Positions 44,417 to 53,832 of a stretch of 64,000 nt of DNA are shown piece after piece. How positions within the stretch are numbered: the first letter of the stretch is position 1; the number at the start of each line of letters is the position of its first letter. The DNA comes from JAXLVB01 sp046329195. GTDB lineage: Bacteria > Bacteroidota > Bacteroidia > Cytophagales > Spirosomataceae. The stretch covers positions 434,001 to 498,000 of the forward strand of contig JAXLVB010000003.1 of assembly GCA_046329195.1 (NCBI GenBank), given 5' to 3'. The position numbers and the translations under genes are program-made. The notes below the pieces were generated by a model that ran no database searches, had not been told where the DNA came from, and saw only the letters and a program-made list of their open reading frames with translations.

Positions 44417-46111
44417 TTATTTTTTCAGCAAGTTTGCATTCAGTTTCGAGCCAAAATAGTTGACCCCCAATACATCAAGGCGTTTGTAGTGTTCTGCCAA
44501 ACGACGTTGGAAATCGGCAAAGTTCTTTGACCCCTTAGGCGACCAAGTTAATTCAGCCAAGGCGATCAAACGTGGAAACGCCATGTATTCAGCTTTTTCG
44601 AGAGTTGGTACATATTCGGTCCAGAGGTTGGCTTGTGCACCTAAAATATACTTTGCTTGTTCGGGTGTAAAATCACTGGGCGTAGGCTCGTAGCCATAGA
44701 TTTTCTCAAGCGTAACCAAGCCCCCAATCGCCACAGGCTGCTCTACAGTTTTGGGGTCTGCTTGGTAATAATCTATATAACAAAAAGTTGTTGGCGACAT
44801 AATCACGTTGTGCTTCTGCTTGGCGGCTTCAATACCCCCCGCTACGCCTCTCCAGCTCATCACTGTAGCGTTGGGAGCCAAGCCACCCTCCAAAATCTCG
44901 TCCCAGCCAATGATATCACGGCCTTTTGAGTTCAAGAACTTCTCAATCCGCTGAATGAAATAACTCTGTAACTCATGCTCATCTTTCAAGCCTTTTTCTT
45001 TGATTAATGCTTGACAAAACGCACTACTTTTCCAAGCATCTTTGGGGCATTCGTCCCCGCCAATGTGGATAAACTTGCTTGGGAAAAGCTCAAGCACTTC
45101 GCTCAGTACATCTTCTAAAAACTTAAAGGTACGCTCCGAAGGACAAAATACTATCTTTTCGACACCCCATTTGGTGCCTACTTCGTACGTTTTTGTGGAA
45201 TCACACGAAAGGTATGGATAAGAGGCAATCGCTGCTAAGGCATGGCCCGGCATTTCGATTTCAGGAATAACGGTGATAAACTTAGAAGAGGCATACTTCA
45301 CAATTTCTTTCACTTCTTCTTGAGTATAGAACCCCCCGTATGGCTTGCCATCCCATTTTTGGTCTTTGTAATGGCCTACCATAGTCTCTTTGCGTTTCGA
45401 GCCAAATTGGGTTAGTTTGGGGTATTTTTTAATCTCAATGCGCCAACCTTGGTCTTCCGTTAAGTGCCAATGAAAGGTATTAATTTTGTGCATGGCCAAC
45501 AAATCAATGTAGCGCTTCACTGCCGACACAGGGAAAAAGTGACGCCCTACATCCAGCATAGCTCCACGGTACTGATAACGAGACGAGTCTATAATAGAAC
45601 AGCTGGGAGCGCTCCAAGACATCTCTTTGGCTTGGTTAGAGCCATAAATTTCGGCAGGAAGTAATTGTTGAAGTGTTTGAAAACAATAAAACAGAGACAT
45701 CGAACTCGCCGCCTGAATATTGATAAAATCGGGAGTTACTGACATAAAGTAGTAATCAGCAGGCTTTTTTGTGATAGTTGTAATCACAACCGAGTTCTTA
45801 GGAATGTTTCTGAACATTTGGTAGTTTACCACATTCAGTTTCAAACCACTTACTTTCTGTAATGTCTCTAAAAACGAATCTACTTGTGCTTTGAACCGAC
45901 CTTTCTCCGCCGTGAAATCTACATACACAGTGGTAGATTTATCAAAGTTAAACTCTCCTTTCAGGGAATACAAGAAAGCAGGTTTCGGAACTAAATTAAA
46001 GCGATTGGTATCTGGTGAATAGTTAGGGCTATGAATCATTTTCGGTTGAGCAACAACCCCACCCAACAAGCCTACCAATAAAAATGAAGTGAGAAAAAAT
46101 CGTTTTGTCAT
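44417..46111 (-). CDS. beta-N-acetylhexosaminidase, GH20
   Basis: A 564-residue secreted enzyme with signal peptide (V-V-A-Q, about residue 22). A GH20b N-terminal domain (about 35-165) precedes the TIM barrel. H-I-G-G-D-E-C-P carries catalytic Asp353-Glu354, and W-H-L-T-E-D-Q-G-W and A-Q-A-N-L-W-T-E-Y are family blocks. It removes terminal GlcNAc or GalNAc by substrate-assisted catalysis. The ATG at 46111 begins the signal peptide; the longer start at 46168 does not. Confidence 0.94.
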   Translation of the reverse strand: MTKRFFLTSFLLVGLLGGVVAQPKMIHSPNYSPDTNRFNLVPKPAFLYSLKGEFNFDKSTTVYVDFTAEKGRFKAQVDSFLETLQKVSGLKLNVVNYQMFRNIPKNSVVITTITKKPADYYFMSVTPDFINIQAASSMSLFYCFQTLQQLLPAEIYGSNQAKEMSWSAPSCSIIDSSRYQYRGAMLDVGRHFFPVSAVKRYIDLLAMHKINTFHWHLTEDQGWRIEIKKYPKLTQFGSKRKETMVGHYKDQKWDGKPYGGFYTQEEVKEIVKYASSKFITVIPEIEMPGHALAAIASYPYLSCDSTKTYEVGTKWGVEKIVFCPSERTFKFLEDVLSEVLELFPSKFIHIGGDECPKDAWKSSAFCQALIKEKGLKDEHELQSYFIQRIEKFLNSKGRDIIGWDEILEGGLAPNATVMSWRGVAGGIEAAKQKHNVIMSPTTFCYIDYYQADPKTVEQPVAIGGLVTLEKIYGYEPTPSDFTPEQAKYILGAQANLWTEYVPTLEKAEYMAFPRLIALAELTWSPKGSKNFADFQRRLAEHYKRLDVLGVNYFGSKLNANLLKK

Positions 46112-46311
46112 TGTTTTAGTGAATACAATCGTGGTTTTGTAAGTAAAAACGGTATCAAAGTTAGACAATTGTTCAGATAACCAATTAATCGTTATGGTTT
46201 ATTGGTTACTGATTATTTGCAATCTACTGACAATTAGCAAATTACAACAAACATTAGGCTTCGTCTTTGCTCAATAGCACATTGCTTGCTATCATTTTAC
46301 AAAGCCAGTTC

Positions 46312-47346
46312 TCAATTTTCTTGGTTTGGCAACTGTTGCGCTTGCTCCAAGACGTGAAGCAGTGACTGAACCTGAATATCCTGACTGCAGCGAAAATGAC
46401 CTTCAGGACAAGCTTTCTTGCCGTGCAATCCACACGGACGGCAAGAAAGCGGTTCTTCTACCTGAACAATCTTCGCAAAATCGGCCAAGGGGCCAAATCC
46501 AAACTCAGGAACTGTAGAACAAAAAATAGCACACGTAGGCGCATTGACTGCACTGGCCAAGTGCATAGGGGCTGAATCGTTTACAAAATTAAGTACGGCC
46601 TGTTGCATCAAGGCGGCTGATTCGAGCAAGGTGAGTTTTCCAGCCACATTTTCGACTTGCGTTGCCTTTTCTGGCACGGCTTGTCGGATTCGTTCACAAG
46701 CCTCCCAGTCGGTAGGTGCTCCCAATAAATATAAATGATATTGAGCTGAAAGGGCTTGAATCAATTCTATCCATTTGGACTCGTGAAATTGTTTGGTAAA
46801 CCACACCGAAGTAGGTGCCAAACAGAGATAGGGTTTCTGAATCGTCAATTTAGCTGGAATAACTGGTGGGTACAGTTTGGGCTTAAATACCACCTCATCA
46901 GTAAACCAACTGACCAACTGCGTGTTACGCTCTACTTCGTGCAAACCCACCTGCTGGTGCTTGATGGGGTTTGTGAAAAACCAAGAAAACGGGTTTTTGT
47001 CAAACCCAACTCGTACCCTTGCACCTGACAGAGCGGTCAGAAGACCCATAGAACCAAAGCGTTGCAAACAAATGACGGCATCGTATTGTTGCTGACGCAC
47101 CGCACCGATGAGTTGCCAGAGGCTACGATATTTTTTTTTCTTGTCCCAAATCAGCACTTTATTTACCTGCGGGTTGTTCTGAAACAACGATTCATTGCCC
47201 TTGCGTAACAAAAAGTCAAGCTGAGCCGTTGGATAATGAAACCGTAGCTTTTCGACAAGTGCTGTTGCCAAAATCACATCACCAATAAAAGCCGTTTGAA
47301 CCAACAGGATTTTCTGAAAAGGTCTGGTTGTTTGAGGTTTACTCAT
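46312..47346 (-). CDS. glycosyltransferase family 9 (heptosyltransferase-like)
   Basis: A 344-residue GT-B protein. I-L-L-V-Q-T-A-F-I-G-D-V-I-L-A-T opens the N-terminal domain and N-D-S-A-P-M-H-L-A-S-A is the ADP-heptose site of GT9 enzymes. A Cys-rich end (C-R-P-C and C-P-E-G-H-F-R-C) is frequent in Bacteroidota members. It probably adds a sugar to lipopolysaccharide core on the cytoplasmic face. Confidence 0.9.
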   Translation of the reverse strand: MSKPQTTRPFQKILLVQTAFIGDVILATALVEKLRFHYPTAQLDFLLRKGNESLFQNNPQVNKVLIWDKKKKYRSLWQLIGAVRQQQYDAVICLQRFGSMGLLTALSGARVRVGFDKNPFSWFFTNPIKHQQVGLHEVERNTQLVSWFTDEVVFKPKLYPPVIPAKLTIQKPYLCLAPTSVWFTKQFHESKWIELIQALSAQYHLYLLGAPTDWEACERIRQAVPEKATQVENVAGKLTLLESAALMQQAVLNFVNDSAPMHLASAVNAPTCAIFCSTVPEFGFGPLADFAKIVQVEEPLSCRPCGLHGKKACPEGHFRCSQDIQVQSLLHVLEQAQQLPNQEN

Positions 47347-47356
47347 TAGCTTGTGC

Positions 47357-47364
47357 TAATTTTG
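47357..47364 (+). promoter_or_regulatory. TAnnTTTG element upstream of the M16 peptidase
   Basis: TAATTTTG on the plus strand, about 108 bases before the peptidase ATG and just outside the divergent GT9 gene. Confidence 0.35.
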
Positions 47365-47471
47365 TTGTTTGGGAGTATTGTTAGCGATTCGCAAAGGCTT
47401 TGGATTAAGCGCTAACCATCACTTTTTATCATTTTACGCAGCCCTTTCAAGTAGCAAAAGGGCATTTCTGA

Positions 47472-48707
47472 ATGGAAGATTATCAAGTATATACCTTTCC
47501 TAATGGCATCCGTGTTGTGCATAAATTGGTGACCAACTCACAAATTGCGCACCTTGGCATTATGCTCGATATCGGGAGCCGAGACGAACAGCCATCTCAA
47601 CAAGGGCTGGCTCATTTTTGGGAACATATGGCGTTCAAAGGTACAAAAAAACGGAACGCTTACCATATTCTGAACACGTTAGAACGAGTCGGCGGCGAGC
47701 TCAATGCCTACACAACCAAAGAAAAAATTTGCTTTCATGCTTCAATATTAAAAGAGCACTTTGAGAAAGCACTGGACGTGGTAACTGACATTGCGTTCAA
47801 CCCGACTTTTCCCGAAAAACACGTAGAGCGTGAAAAAGGAGTCATTTTAGAAGAAATGGCTATGTATCACGACTCACCCGAAGAAGCCATCCAAGATGAT
47901 TTTGACAGTCTAATTTTTGAGAATCATCCACTGGGTACTAATATTTTGGGTACAGCCGAAACCGTGCAAGCGTTTGAACGCCACCACCTTGAACGTTTTG
48001 TACTGGATAATATTGATACAGAGCGTATCGTTGTGTCTTCGGTAGGGAATTTGCCCTTCAAAAAGGTACTGAAATTGGTTGAAAAATACCTTGCGCCCTT
48101 GCCTGCCCAGCACACACAGCGAGTACGGGTTAGTCCTAACGGTTACCATCCGCAAGAGCAGGTTGTCCACCGAGCCATTACACAAGCCCAAGTGGCTATT
48201 GGGCGCAGAGCGTATTCACTCACCGATACGAATCGGTTACCGTTTTTTATGTTGGTCAACCACTTGGGTGGCCCTAGCATGAATGCTCGACTCAACCTGT
48301 CGGTACGTGAAAAATACGGCTTAGCCTATTCGATTGATGCACAATACACGCCGTATCTCGACACAGGTTTCTTTGCAATTTACTTTGGAACTGAGCCCAA
48401 AAAATTGTCAAAAGCACTATCACTTGTTTACAAAGAACTAGAAGTCTTACGAAATAAGCCACTCACTAGCACGCAGTTGCATTATGTAAAGCAACAATTG
48501 ATGGGCCAAATGGCCATGTCTGAGGAAGGTAATCTCAACTTTATGTTGATGATGGCCAAAAGTATGCTTGACATTGGTCGAATTGATTCACTGTCTGAAA
48601 TTTTTGAGCAAATTCAAGGCATCACTGCTACTCAGTTGCAGGACATTGCGCAGGAGATGTTTAGTCCGGCAGCCTTCTGCTCGCTTACTTTTGAGCCTGA
48701 GTCGTAG
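47472..48707 (+). CDS. M16 family zinc peptidase
   Basis: A 411-residue protein with the inverted zinc motif H-F-W-E-H (His48, Glu51, His52) and the third ligand near Glu127/128 in V-I-L-E-E-M. The second half is a non-catalytic M16 repeat with S-V-R-E-K-Y-G-L-A-Y-S-I. The family degrades peptides or processes precursors. No signal peptide is present, so it is likely cytoplasmic. Confidence 0.93.
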   Translation: MEDYQVYTFPNGIRVVHKLVTNSQIAHLGIMLDIGSRDEQPSQQGLAHFWEHMAFKGTKKRNAYHILNTLERVGGELNAYTTKEKICFHASILKEHFEKALDVVTDIAFNPTFPEKHVEREKGVILEEMAMYHDSPEEAIQDDFDSLIFENHPLGTNILGTAETVQAFERHHLERFVLDNIDTERIVVSSVGNLPFKKVLKLVEKYLAPLPAQHTQRVRVSPNGYHPQEQVVHRAITQAQVAIGRRAYSLTDTNRLPFFMLVNHLGGPSMNARLNLSVREKYGLAYSIDAQYTPYLDTGFFAIYFGTEPKKLSKALSLVYKELEVLRNKPLTSTQLHYVKQQLMGQMAMSEEGNLNFMLMMAKSMLDIGRIDSLSEIFEQIQGITATQLQDIAQEMFSPAAFCSLTFEPES

Positions 48708-48761
48708 AAACACTTTGGGCAGAATTACGTAGCAATTGATACAGATTGCTTCATTGTTTGT

Positions 48762-48769
48762 TAGTTTTG
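48762..48769 (+). promoter_or_regulatory. TAnnTTTG element upstream of the O-methyltransferase
   Basis: TAGTTTTG about 70 bases before the ATG, with TTG 23 bases further upstream. Confidence 0.4.
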
Positions 48770-48838
48770 AGATTACTTATGTAGAAGCCAAAGCAAGGTC
48801 TTGTCAGCCAAAATCAACCTAGTTAACCATAACTCAGT

Positions 48839-49477
48839 ATGGATTTTATAGCTCCAGCCATTCAAGCATACTCCGAAAATCATACTACGCCTGAGACAGC
48901 GTTGCTTCAACAACTCAATCGTGAAACGCACGCCAAAGTCTTGAGCCCACGCATGTTGTCGGGGCATTTGCAGGGGCGATTCCTAGCTATGCTGAGTTAT
49001 ATGATTCGGCCTCAATATATCTTAGAAATAGGTACTTATACCGGATATTCGGCACTTTGTTTGGCCGAAGGCTTGCAAGAAGGCGGAAAATTGATTACTA
49101 TTGATATCAACGAAGAGTTAGAGTCGTTTGTACGGACTTATTTTGAAGCGTCGGGGCGAGCGCACCAGCTAGATTTTCGGATTGGCAATGCCCGTCAAAT
49201 CATCCCAACGCTCACCGAATCATTTGATTTGGTGTTTATTGATGCTGACAAACCAAGTTACGCTCAGTATTTTGACCTTTGTATTGAGAAAATTCGCCCA
49301 GGTGGGTTCATTATTGCCGATAACGTACTGTGGAGTGGCAAGGTGGTAAACACTGGTAAAATAGATAAAGACACTCAAATTTTGCTGGATTTCAATCAAA
49401 AAGTTCAACAAGATGACCGAGTCGAAAATATACTCTTACCCGTTAGAGACGGGTTGATGATTGTTCGCAAAAAATGA
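48839..49477 (+). CDS. class I SAM-dependent O-methyltransferase
   Basis: A 212-residue enzyme of the catechol/caffeoyl-CoA O-methyltransferase type. I-L-E-I-G-T-Y-T-G-Y-S-A-L binds SAM, D-L-V-F-I-D-A-D-K-P holds the metal Asp and I-I-A-D-N-V-L-W is the next conserved block. It methylates small hydroxylated aromatics or related molecules with Mg2+. Its stop overlaps the next start by ATGA. Confidence 0.92.
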   Translation: MDFIAPAIQAYSENHTTPETALLQQLNRETHAKVLSPRMLSGHLQGRFLAMLSYMIRPQYILEIGTYTGYSALCLAEGLQEGGKLITIDINEELESFVRTYFEASGRAHQLDFRIGNARQIIPTLTESFDLVFIDADKPSYAQYFDLCIEKIRPGGFIIADNVLWSGKVVNTGKIDKDTQILLDFNQKVQQDDRVENILLPVRDGLMIVRKK

Positions 49478-51417
49478 CCAATTACATGAAGAAATTAGGC
49501 CTATTTTTGATACTGATGGTTGCACTGCCCGCCCTTGGGCAGACCATTTATAAAGTACCTAAAAATCTGGAGTTTGCTGGCATCAAAATTCGGCTGGACG
49601 ACGAAGCCCGTGAGCTTGTCCAGAAAGATGTCAATAGTCTGATGGCCAGTCGCCGAGCGCTCGATGTCAAATTGGAGCGCATGACGATGTACTTCCCCAT
49701 TGTGGAGGCTATTCTCGAAGAAGAAGAAGTGCCTAATGATTTTAAGTTTTTGGTCGTTCAGGAAAGTTCGCTCATGCCCGATGCCATTTCTACTTCTAAT
49801 GCCGTAGGGTTTTGGCAGTTTAAAAAAGAAACAGCCGGAGATTTTGGTCTGCGGGTAGATACTGATATTGACGAACGCAAAAGCATTCATGCCTCTACCC
49901 GAGCCGCTGCCCTTTACTTGAAACGTAACAACGCCGTCTTAAACAACTGGATTGCAGCTCTTTACTCTTATCGGCTCGGCTTAGGGGGTGTTCGTAACCT
50001 GATTCCAAAAGATTGGGCGTATTCTGACGACATCAATGTAGATGCCAAAATAGACTGGTATGTGCTGCGTTCGTTGGCACATAAGGTGGTTTTTGAACGT
50101 GAACTTGCCGACTACAAGGCTAGTGCGCCGATGGCTCTGTTTGAGTACAAGTTTGCTGGAGGCAAAACTATCAACATGATTGCCAACGAGCTAGGAGTAC
50201 CAGAAGAAGACATCCGCCTACATAACCGCTGGCTAAGCGGAACAGTCGTACCCGACGACAAAGAGTACTTAATGGTAGTGCCCGTTCCATCAACCCGTCT
50301 TGACGAAATTAAAAATAAAGCTACTGCTAGCTCCCGCACTGATTTTATTCGAACTGACATTGGCTTCCCCATCTTGAAGCGCCTTACCCCTTCGGTCAAA
50401 AACAAAAATTTGCCTATTTTTTACGAAATCAATGGCAAAAAAGGAATTTTGGCGCAAGACGGCGACAGCCCAGCTACGTTGGCCCAAAAAGCTGACATTA
50501 AATACGAAAAATTCATGCAGTTCAACGACCTCAAAGAACGAGATCGTTTGGTGCCCGGCGAGGTATATTATTTAAAGAAAAAAGCAAAGAAAGCGGTTGT
50601 CCCCTTCCACACGGTTACGGCAGACCAAACCCTCTGGAAGATTTCGCAAATTTATGGGATTCGGTTAGAGTGTATCTTGAAGTACAATCGCTTAGACCAA
50701 GTAGTAAAATTGCAGCCCGGTCGAGTATTGTATTTGCGCAAAAAGCGCCCCAAAAATAAGCCAATTGAGTACATCAATTTGCCCGAACCTCCAGCTAAAG
50801 ACCCTGTGCTAGCCCAGAAGGAGCCTTCTAGCAAGCCTCCTGTAACGCCAGCTAACCGCCCTACAGACAGCCAGCCGGATTTAAGTCAAAAGAATCCTAA
50901 ACCGGCGGCCACCACGCCAAAGAAAGAAGATAAGCCGGTTGATAGTCAAATAGATACGCCTAAGACTTCGACGGAACCGAAATCAGACGACAAAAATCTA
51001 TACCCAAAAAACGTAAAAACAACACCTAGTAACCCCGCTCAAACGCCCCCTCCCACAACCAAACCTGCCGAAACGCCCAAGCAGGTTACTACTATTCATA
51101 CCGTTGCGGTGGGGCAAACGTATTACAGTGTGGCTCGTCAGTATGGGGTCAGTGTGCAAGACATTTATGATTGGAACAACTTGAATGAAACGCAACCCCT
51201 CAAAGTAGGGCAACGCCTTGTTATCAACGCATCAGGGGAGGCTAATCCTCCTGCTAAGTCAGTTGCAGAGCCTCTCTTTCACGAAGTTCAAAAAGGCGAT
51301 ACGCTGTTCAATATCTCGAAACGATATAATGTAACCCCCGAACAAATACAAGAGTGGAACAGTTTGAAAGACAATGCAATTTCGATTGGTCAAAAACTCA
51401 AAATCTTCAAGGAATAG
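49474..51417 (+). CDS. LysM lytic transglycosylase (MltD-like)
   Basis: A 647-residue envelope protein. A signal peptide (M-K-K-L at residue 5) is followed by an SLT domain (about 80-220) with catalytic Glu97 in V-Q-E-S-S and G-F-W-Q-F-K. LysM domains lie at about 378-427, 541-588 and 602-646, with a weaker one near 320-370. A Pro/Lys/Thr-rich linker (about 430-540) separates them. It cleaves peptidoglycan glycan strands. ATG at 49486 is an equally good start. Confidence 0.92.
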   Translation: MTNYMKKLGLFLILMVALPALGQTIYKVPKNLEFAGIKIRLDDEARELVQKDVNSLMASRRALDVKLERMTMYFPIVEAILEEEEVPNDFKFLVVQESSLMPDAISTSNAVGFWQFKKETAGDFGLRVDTDIDERKSIHASTRAAALYLKRNNAVLNNWIAALYSYRLGLGGVRNLIPKDWAYSDDINVDAKIDWYVLRSLAHKVVFERELADYKASAPMALFEYKFAGGKTINMIANELGVPEEDIRLHNRWLSGTVVPDDKEYLMVVPVPSTRLDEIKNKATASSRTDFIRTDIGFPILKRLTPSVKNKNLPIFYEINGKKGILAQDGDSPATLAQKADIKYEKFMQFNDLKERDRLVPGEVYYLKKKAKKAVVPFHTVTADQTLWKISQIYGIRLECILKYNRLDQVVKLQPGRVLYLRKKRPKNKPIEYINLPEPPAKDPVLAQKEPSSKPPVTPANRPTDSQPDLSQKNPKPAATTPKKEDKPVDSQIDTPKTSTEPKSDDKNLYPKNVKTTPSNPAQTPPPTTKPAETPKQVTTIHTVAVGQTYYSVARQYGVSVQDIYDWNNLNETQPLKVGQRLVINASGEANPPAKSVAEPLFHEVQKGDTLFNISKRYNVTPEQIQEWNSLKDNAISIGQKLKIFKE

Positions 51418-53648
51418 CTCGCTATTGCTTCGTTTGGTTTGGGATATGGCTGGCCCCGTTGTTATTACGGGCGCAAGTTCTCACGTCTGACCGCAGCGTC
51501 AACTGGTCGGTAGCAGGGTATCAGGGCTGTATTCCGAATCCGAGTACGTTCAAGAAAATCACCGATTTTGGCGGTGTAGGTAACGGCAGTACCGTCAATA
51601 ATACGGCTCTTACCAATGCCATCAGTTCGTTGGGAGGTGCTGCTGGCATCGTCTATTTTCCGGCAGGTAATTATCTATTTACTACCACTATTAACTTGCC
51701 TGCTAATGTTGTCCTTCGGGGAGAGAGTTCTTCCCTTACTACGCTTACCTTTAACCTCGGTGGAGCCACCAATTCGCTGTTGCAGGCTACTGCTGCGGCG
51801 GGTTCAGCTTTTGTATCCATTACTTCAGGCTACACCAAAGGTTCTAATAGCCTAGTAGTAAGCAACGCTTCCAGCTTTTCGGTAGGTGATTATGCCGAGA
51901 TTCGCCAAGTCAATGGATCTTGGGACACTAATCCAGCGGTGTGGGCGGCTTATAGCGTAGGGCAAATCGTCAAAATCACAGGAAAGGCAGGAAATACCCT
52001 CACTCTTGCAAGCCCATTACGGATTGACTATAGTGTTTCACTTTCTCCTGAAATCAGTAAAATCAATCCTGTTCGGAATGTAGGTATCGAAAGCCTCAAA
52101 CTCTACCGAAGCGATACGCCTTCGGCTGGAGGAGGTTACAATATTTACTTTTCGTACGCTGCTAACTGCTGGGTCAAAGACGTTGAAAGTGAGCGTAGTA
52201 ATGGTTCTCACATTGCGTTAGAAGCGTGCACTAACATCGAAATCACGGGGTGTTATATTCATCATGGCATTGTGTATGATGGTAGCGGGACACGAGGCTA
52301 TGGTATTACCTTTTTTCATCATACTAGCGAATGTTTGGCCGAAAACAACATCATGCGCTACTTGCGTCATGCCTTTTCGGTAAAGCAAGGTGCTAATGGT
52401 AACGTCATTGCCTATAATTATTCGAGAGAAGTAAACCGCTCAGAGGCATTTAGCGAATACGCTGGTGACTTGTCGCTTCATGGACATTATGCCTTCGCCA
52501 ACTTGTTTGAAGGAAACATTTGCCAAAATTTATTCATTGACGATGCTTAGGGGCCGTCGGGACCTTACAATACATTTTTGCGTAATCGGATTGAAAAATA
52601 TGGACTTGTGATGTCGAATGGAACTATTGACTCTGATAATCAAAATTTTATAGGCAACGAAATCACTGGTACAGGGTTGGGCGAAGGTTCCTATACTTTT
52701 TATGGAACAGGGCATTTTGCTTATGGCAACAACGATAACGGCACCATCAAACCTAGTGGTACCTCTACGCTTTCTGAAAAATCGTATTATCTGAGCAGTC
52801 AGCCTATTTTTTGGAGTGGTTCGGCGTGGGGTGGTATCGGTACACCTAACTCACCAGGGTCTAACACCATTCCAGCTTATACCCGCTACTTTGCCACAGG
52901 CTCTAAAACATATCGTTTACCACAAATCACAGTTTCGGGTGGTGGCAATGGCTATGCTACCCTCTCCAGTTCATCGGGGAGTGCATATTCGTGGTCGAGT
53001 GGTCAAAGTACTCAAAACATCACGGTAAATGCTGCTGGACTATACACCGCTTCGACCAACCTGTCGGATGGATGTACGCATCAAAATTGGATGAACATCA
53101 CGACTCAATTTTTACCTGTAGAATTACTCTATTTTAAGGTTTTTCCTGACAATCAGGCAGTTCGCCTTGAATGGACCACCGCCAGCGAACAAAACAGTGA
53201 CCATTTTATAGTTGAGCGTAGCCACAACGCTATCCAGTTTGAAGCCATTCATCAACAACCTGCTTCTGAGAATACCGCTACACAAAAGCACTACGAATGG
53301 ACTGACCAACAACCCCTTGCAGGCACCAGTTATTACCGATTAGTACAAGTAGATAAAGATGGGCATTCTCAAGTTTATCGTCCGGTTGCGGTTAGTTTCC
53401 AAGCAGATAGCCCTCGCTTGTACCCGAATCCATCGGCATCTACTTCTTGTATGATTCAACTACCCGACGATTACCAAACCATTGAATTGATGACGGCGAC
53501 CGGCGAAAAAATTGCAACTCAACTTCATCCATCTGCCGCTATTCGCTTGGTAGAGTTACGAACGCAAACGCCCTTGCTCAAAGGAGTCTATTTGGTGGTG
53601 GTTCGTACCTCAACTAAGACCTACAGCTTAAAGTGGCAAGTTTATTAG
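51354..53648 (+). pseudogene. secreted beta-helix (pectate-lyase-like) protein with T9SS signal, amber-interrupted
   Basis: One continuous frame from 51354 to 53648 is broken only by TAG at 52548-52550, between I-D-D-A and G-P-S-G-P-Y. The first part has F-G-G-V-G-N-G-S-T-V-N-N and V-Y-F-P-A-G-N-Y, the start of a pectate-lyase-superfamily right-handed beta-helix. The second part continues the helix and ends in a T9SS sorting domain (Y-P-N-P-S about 75 residues from the end). Initiation is also odd: the only standard start (GTG 51354) lies inside the upstream gene; an ATA at 51414 would open a perfect signal peptide ending L-L-R-A-Q. Either a decayed gene, a readthrough case or sequence error. 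Confidence 0.82.
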
Positions 53649-53832
53649 TTTGGTAACAAACTATGTATTGACTTTTGCCCGGAAAACCACTTGCTTTGTA
53701 GTGTTTAGCTAATGTCATCATTGACCGATTTACAGACGTATTTTGCAAGTGTATTAAACCTTGGCTCTGTATTTGCATCTATCCATCGCAAAGCCGTTAT
53801 GTCCTAACGATTCACCCAACATTACATTTTTT

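Noticed and set aside
52578..53648. Second half of the beta-helix gene as an independent gene
   Set aside because: It is in the same frame as the first half, has no signal peptide, and starts in the middle of a beta-helix domain.
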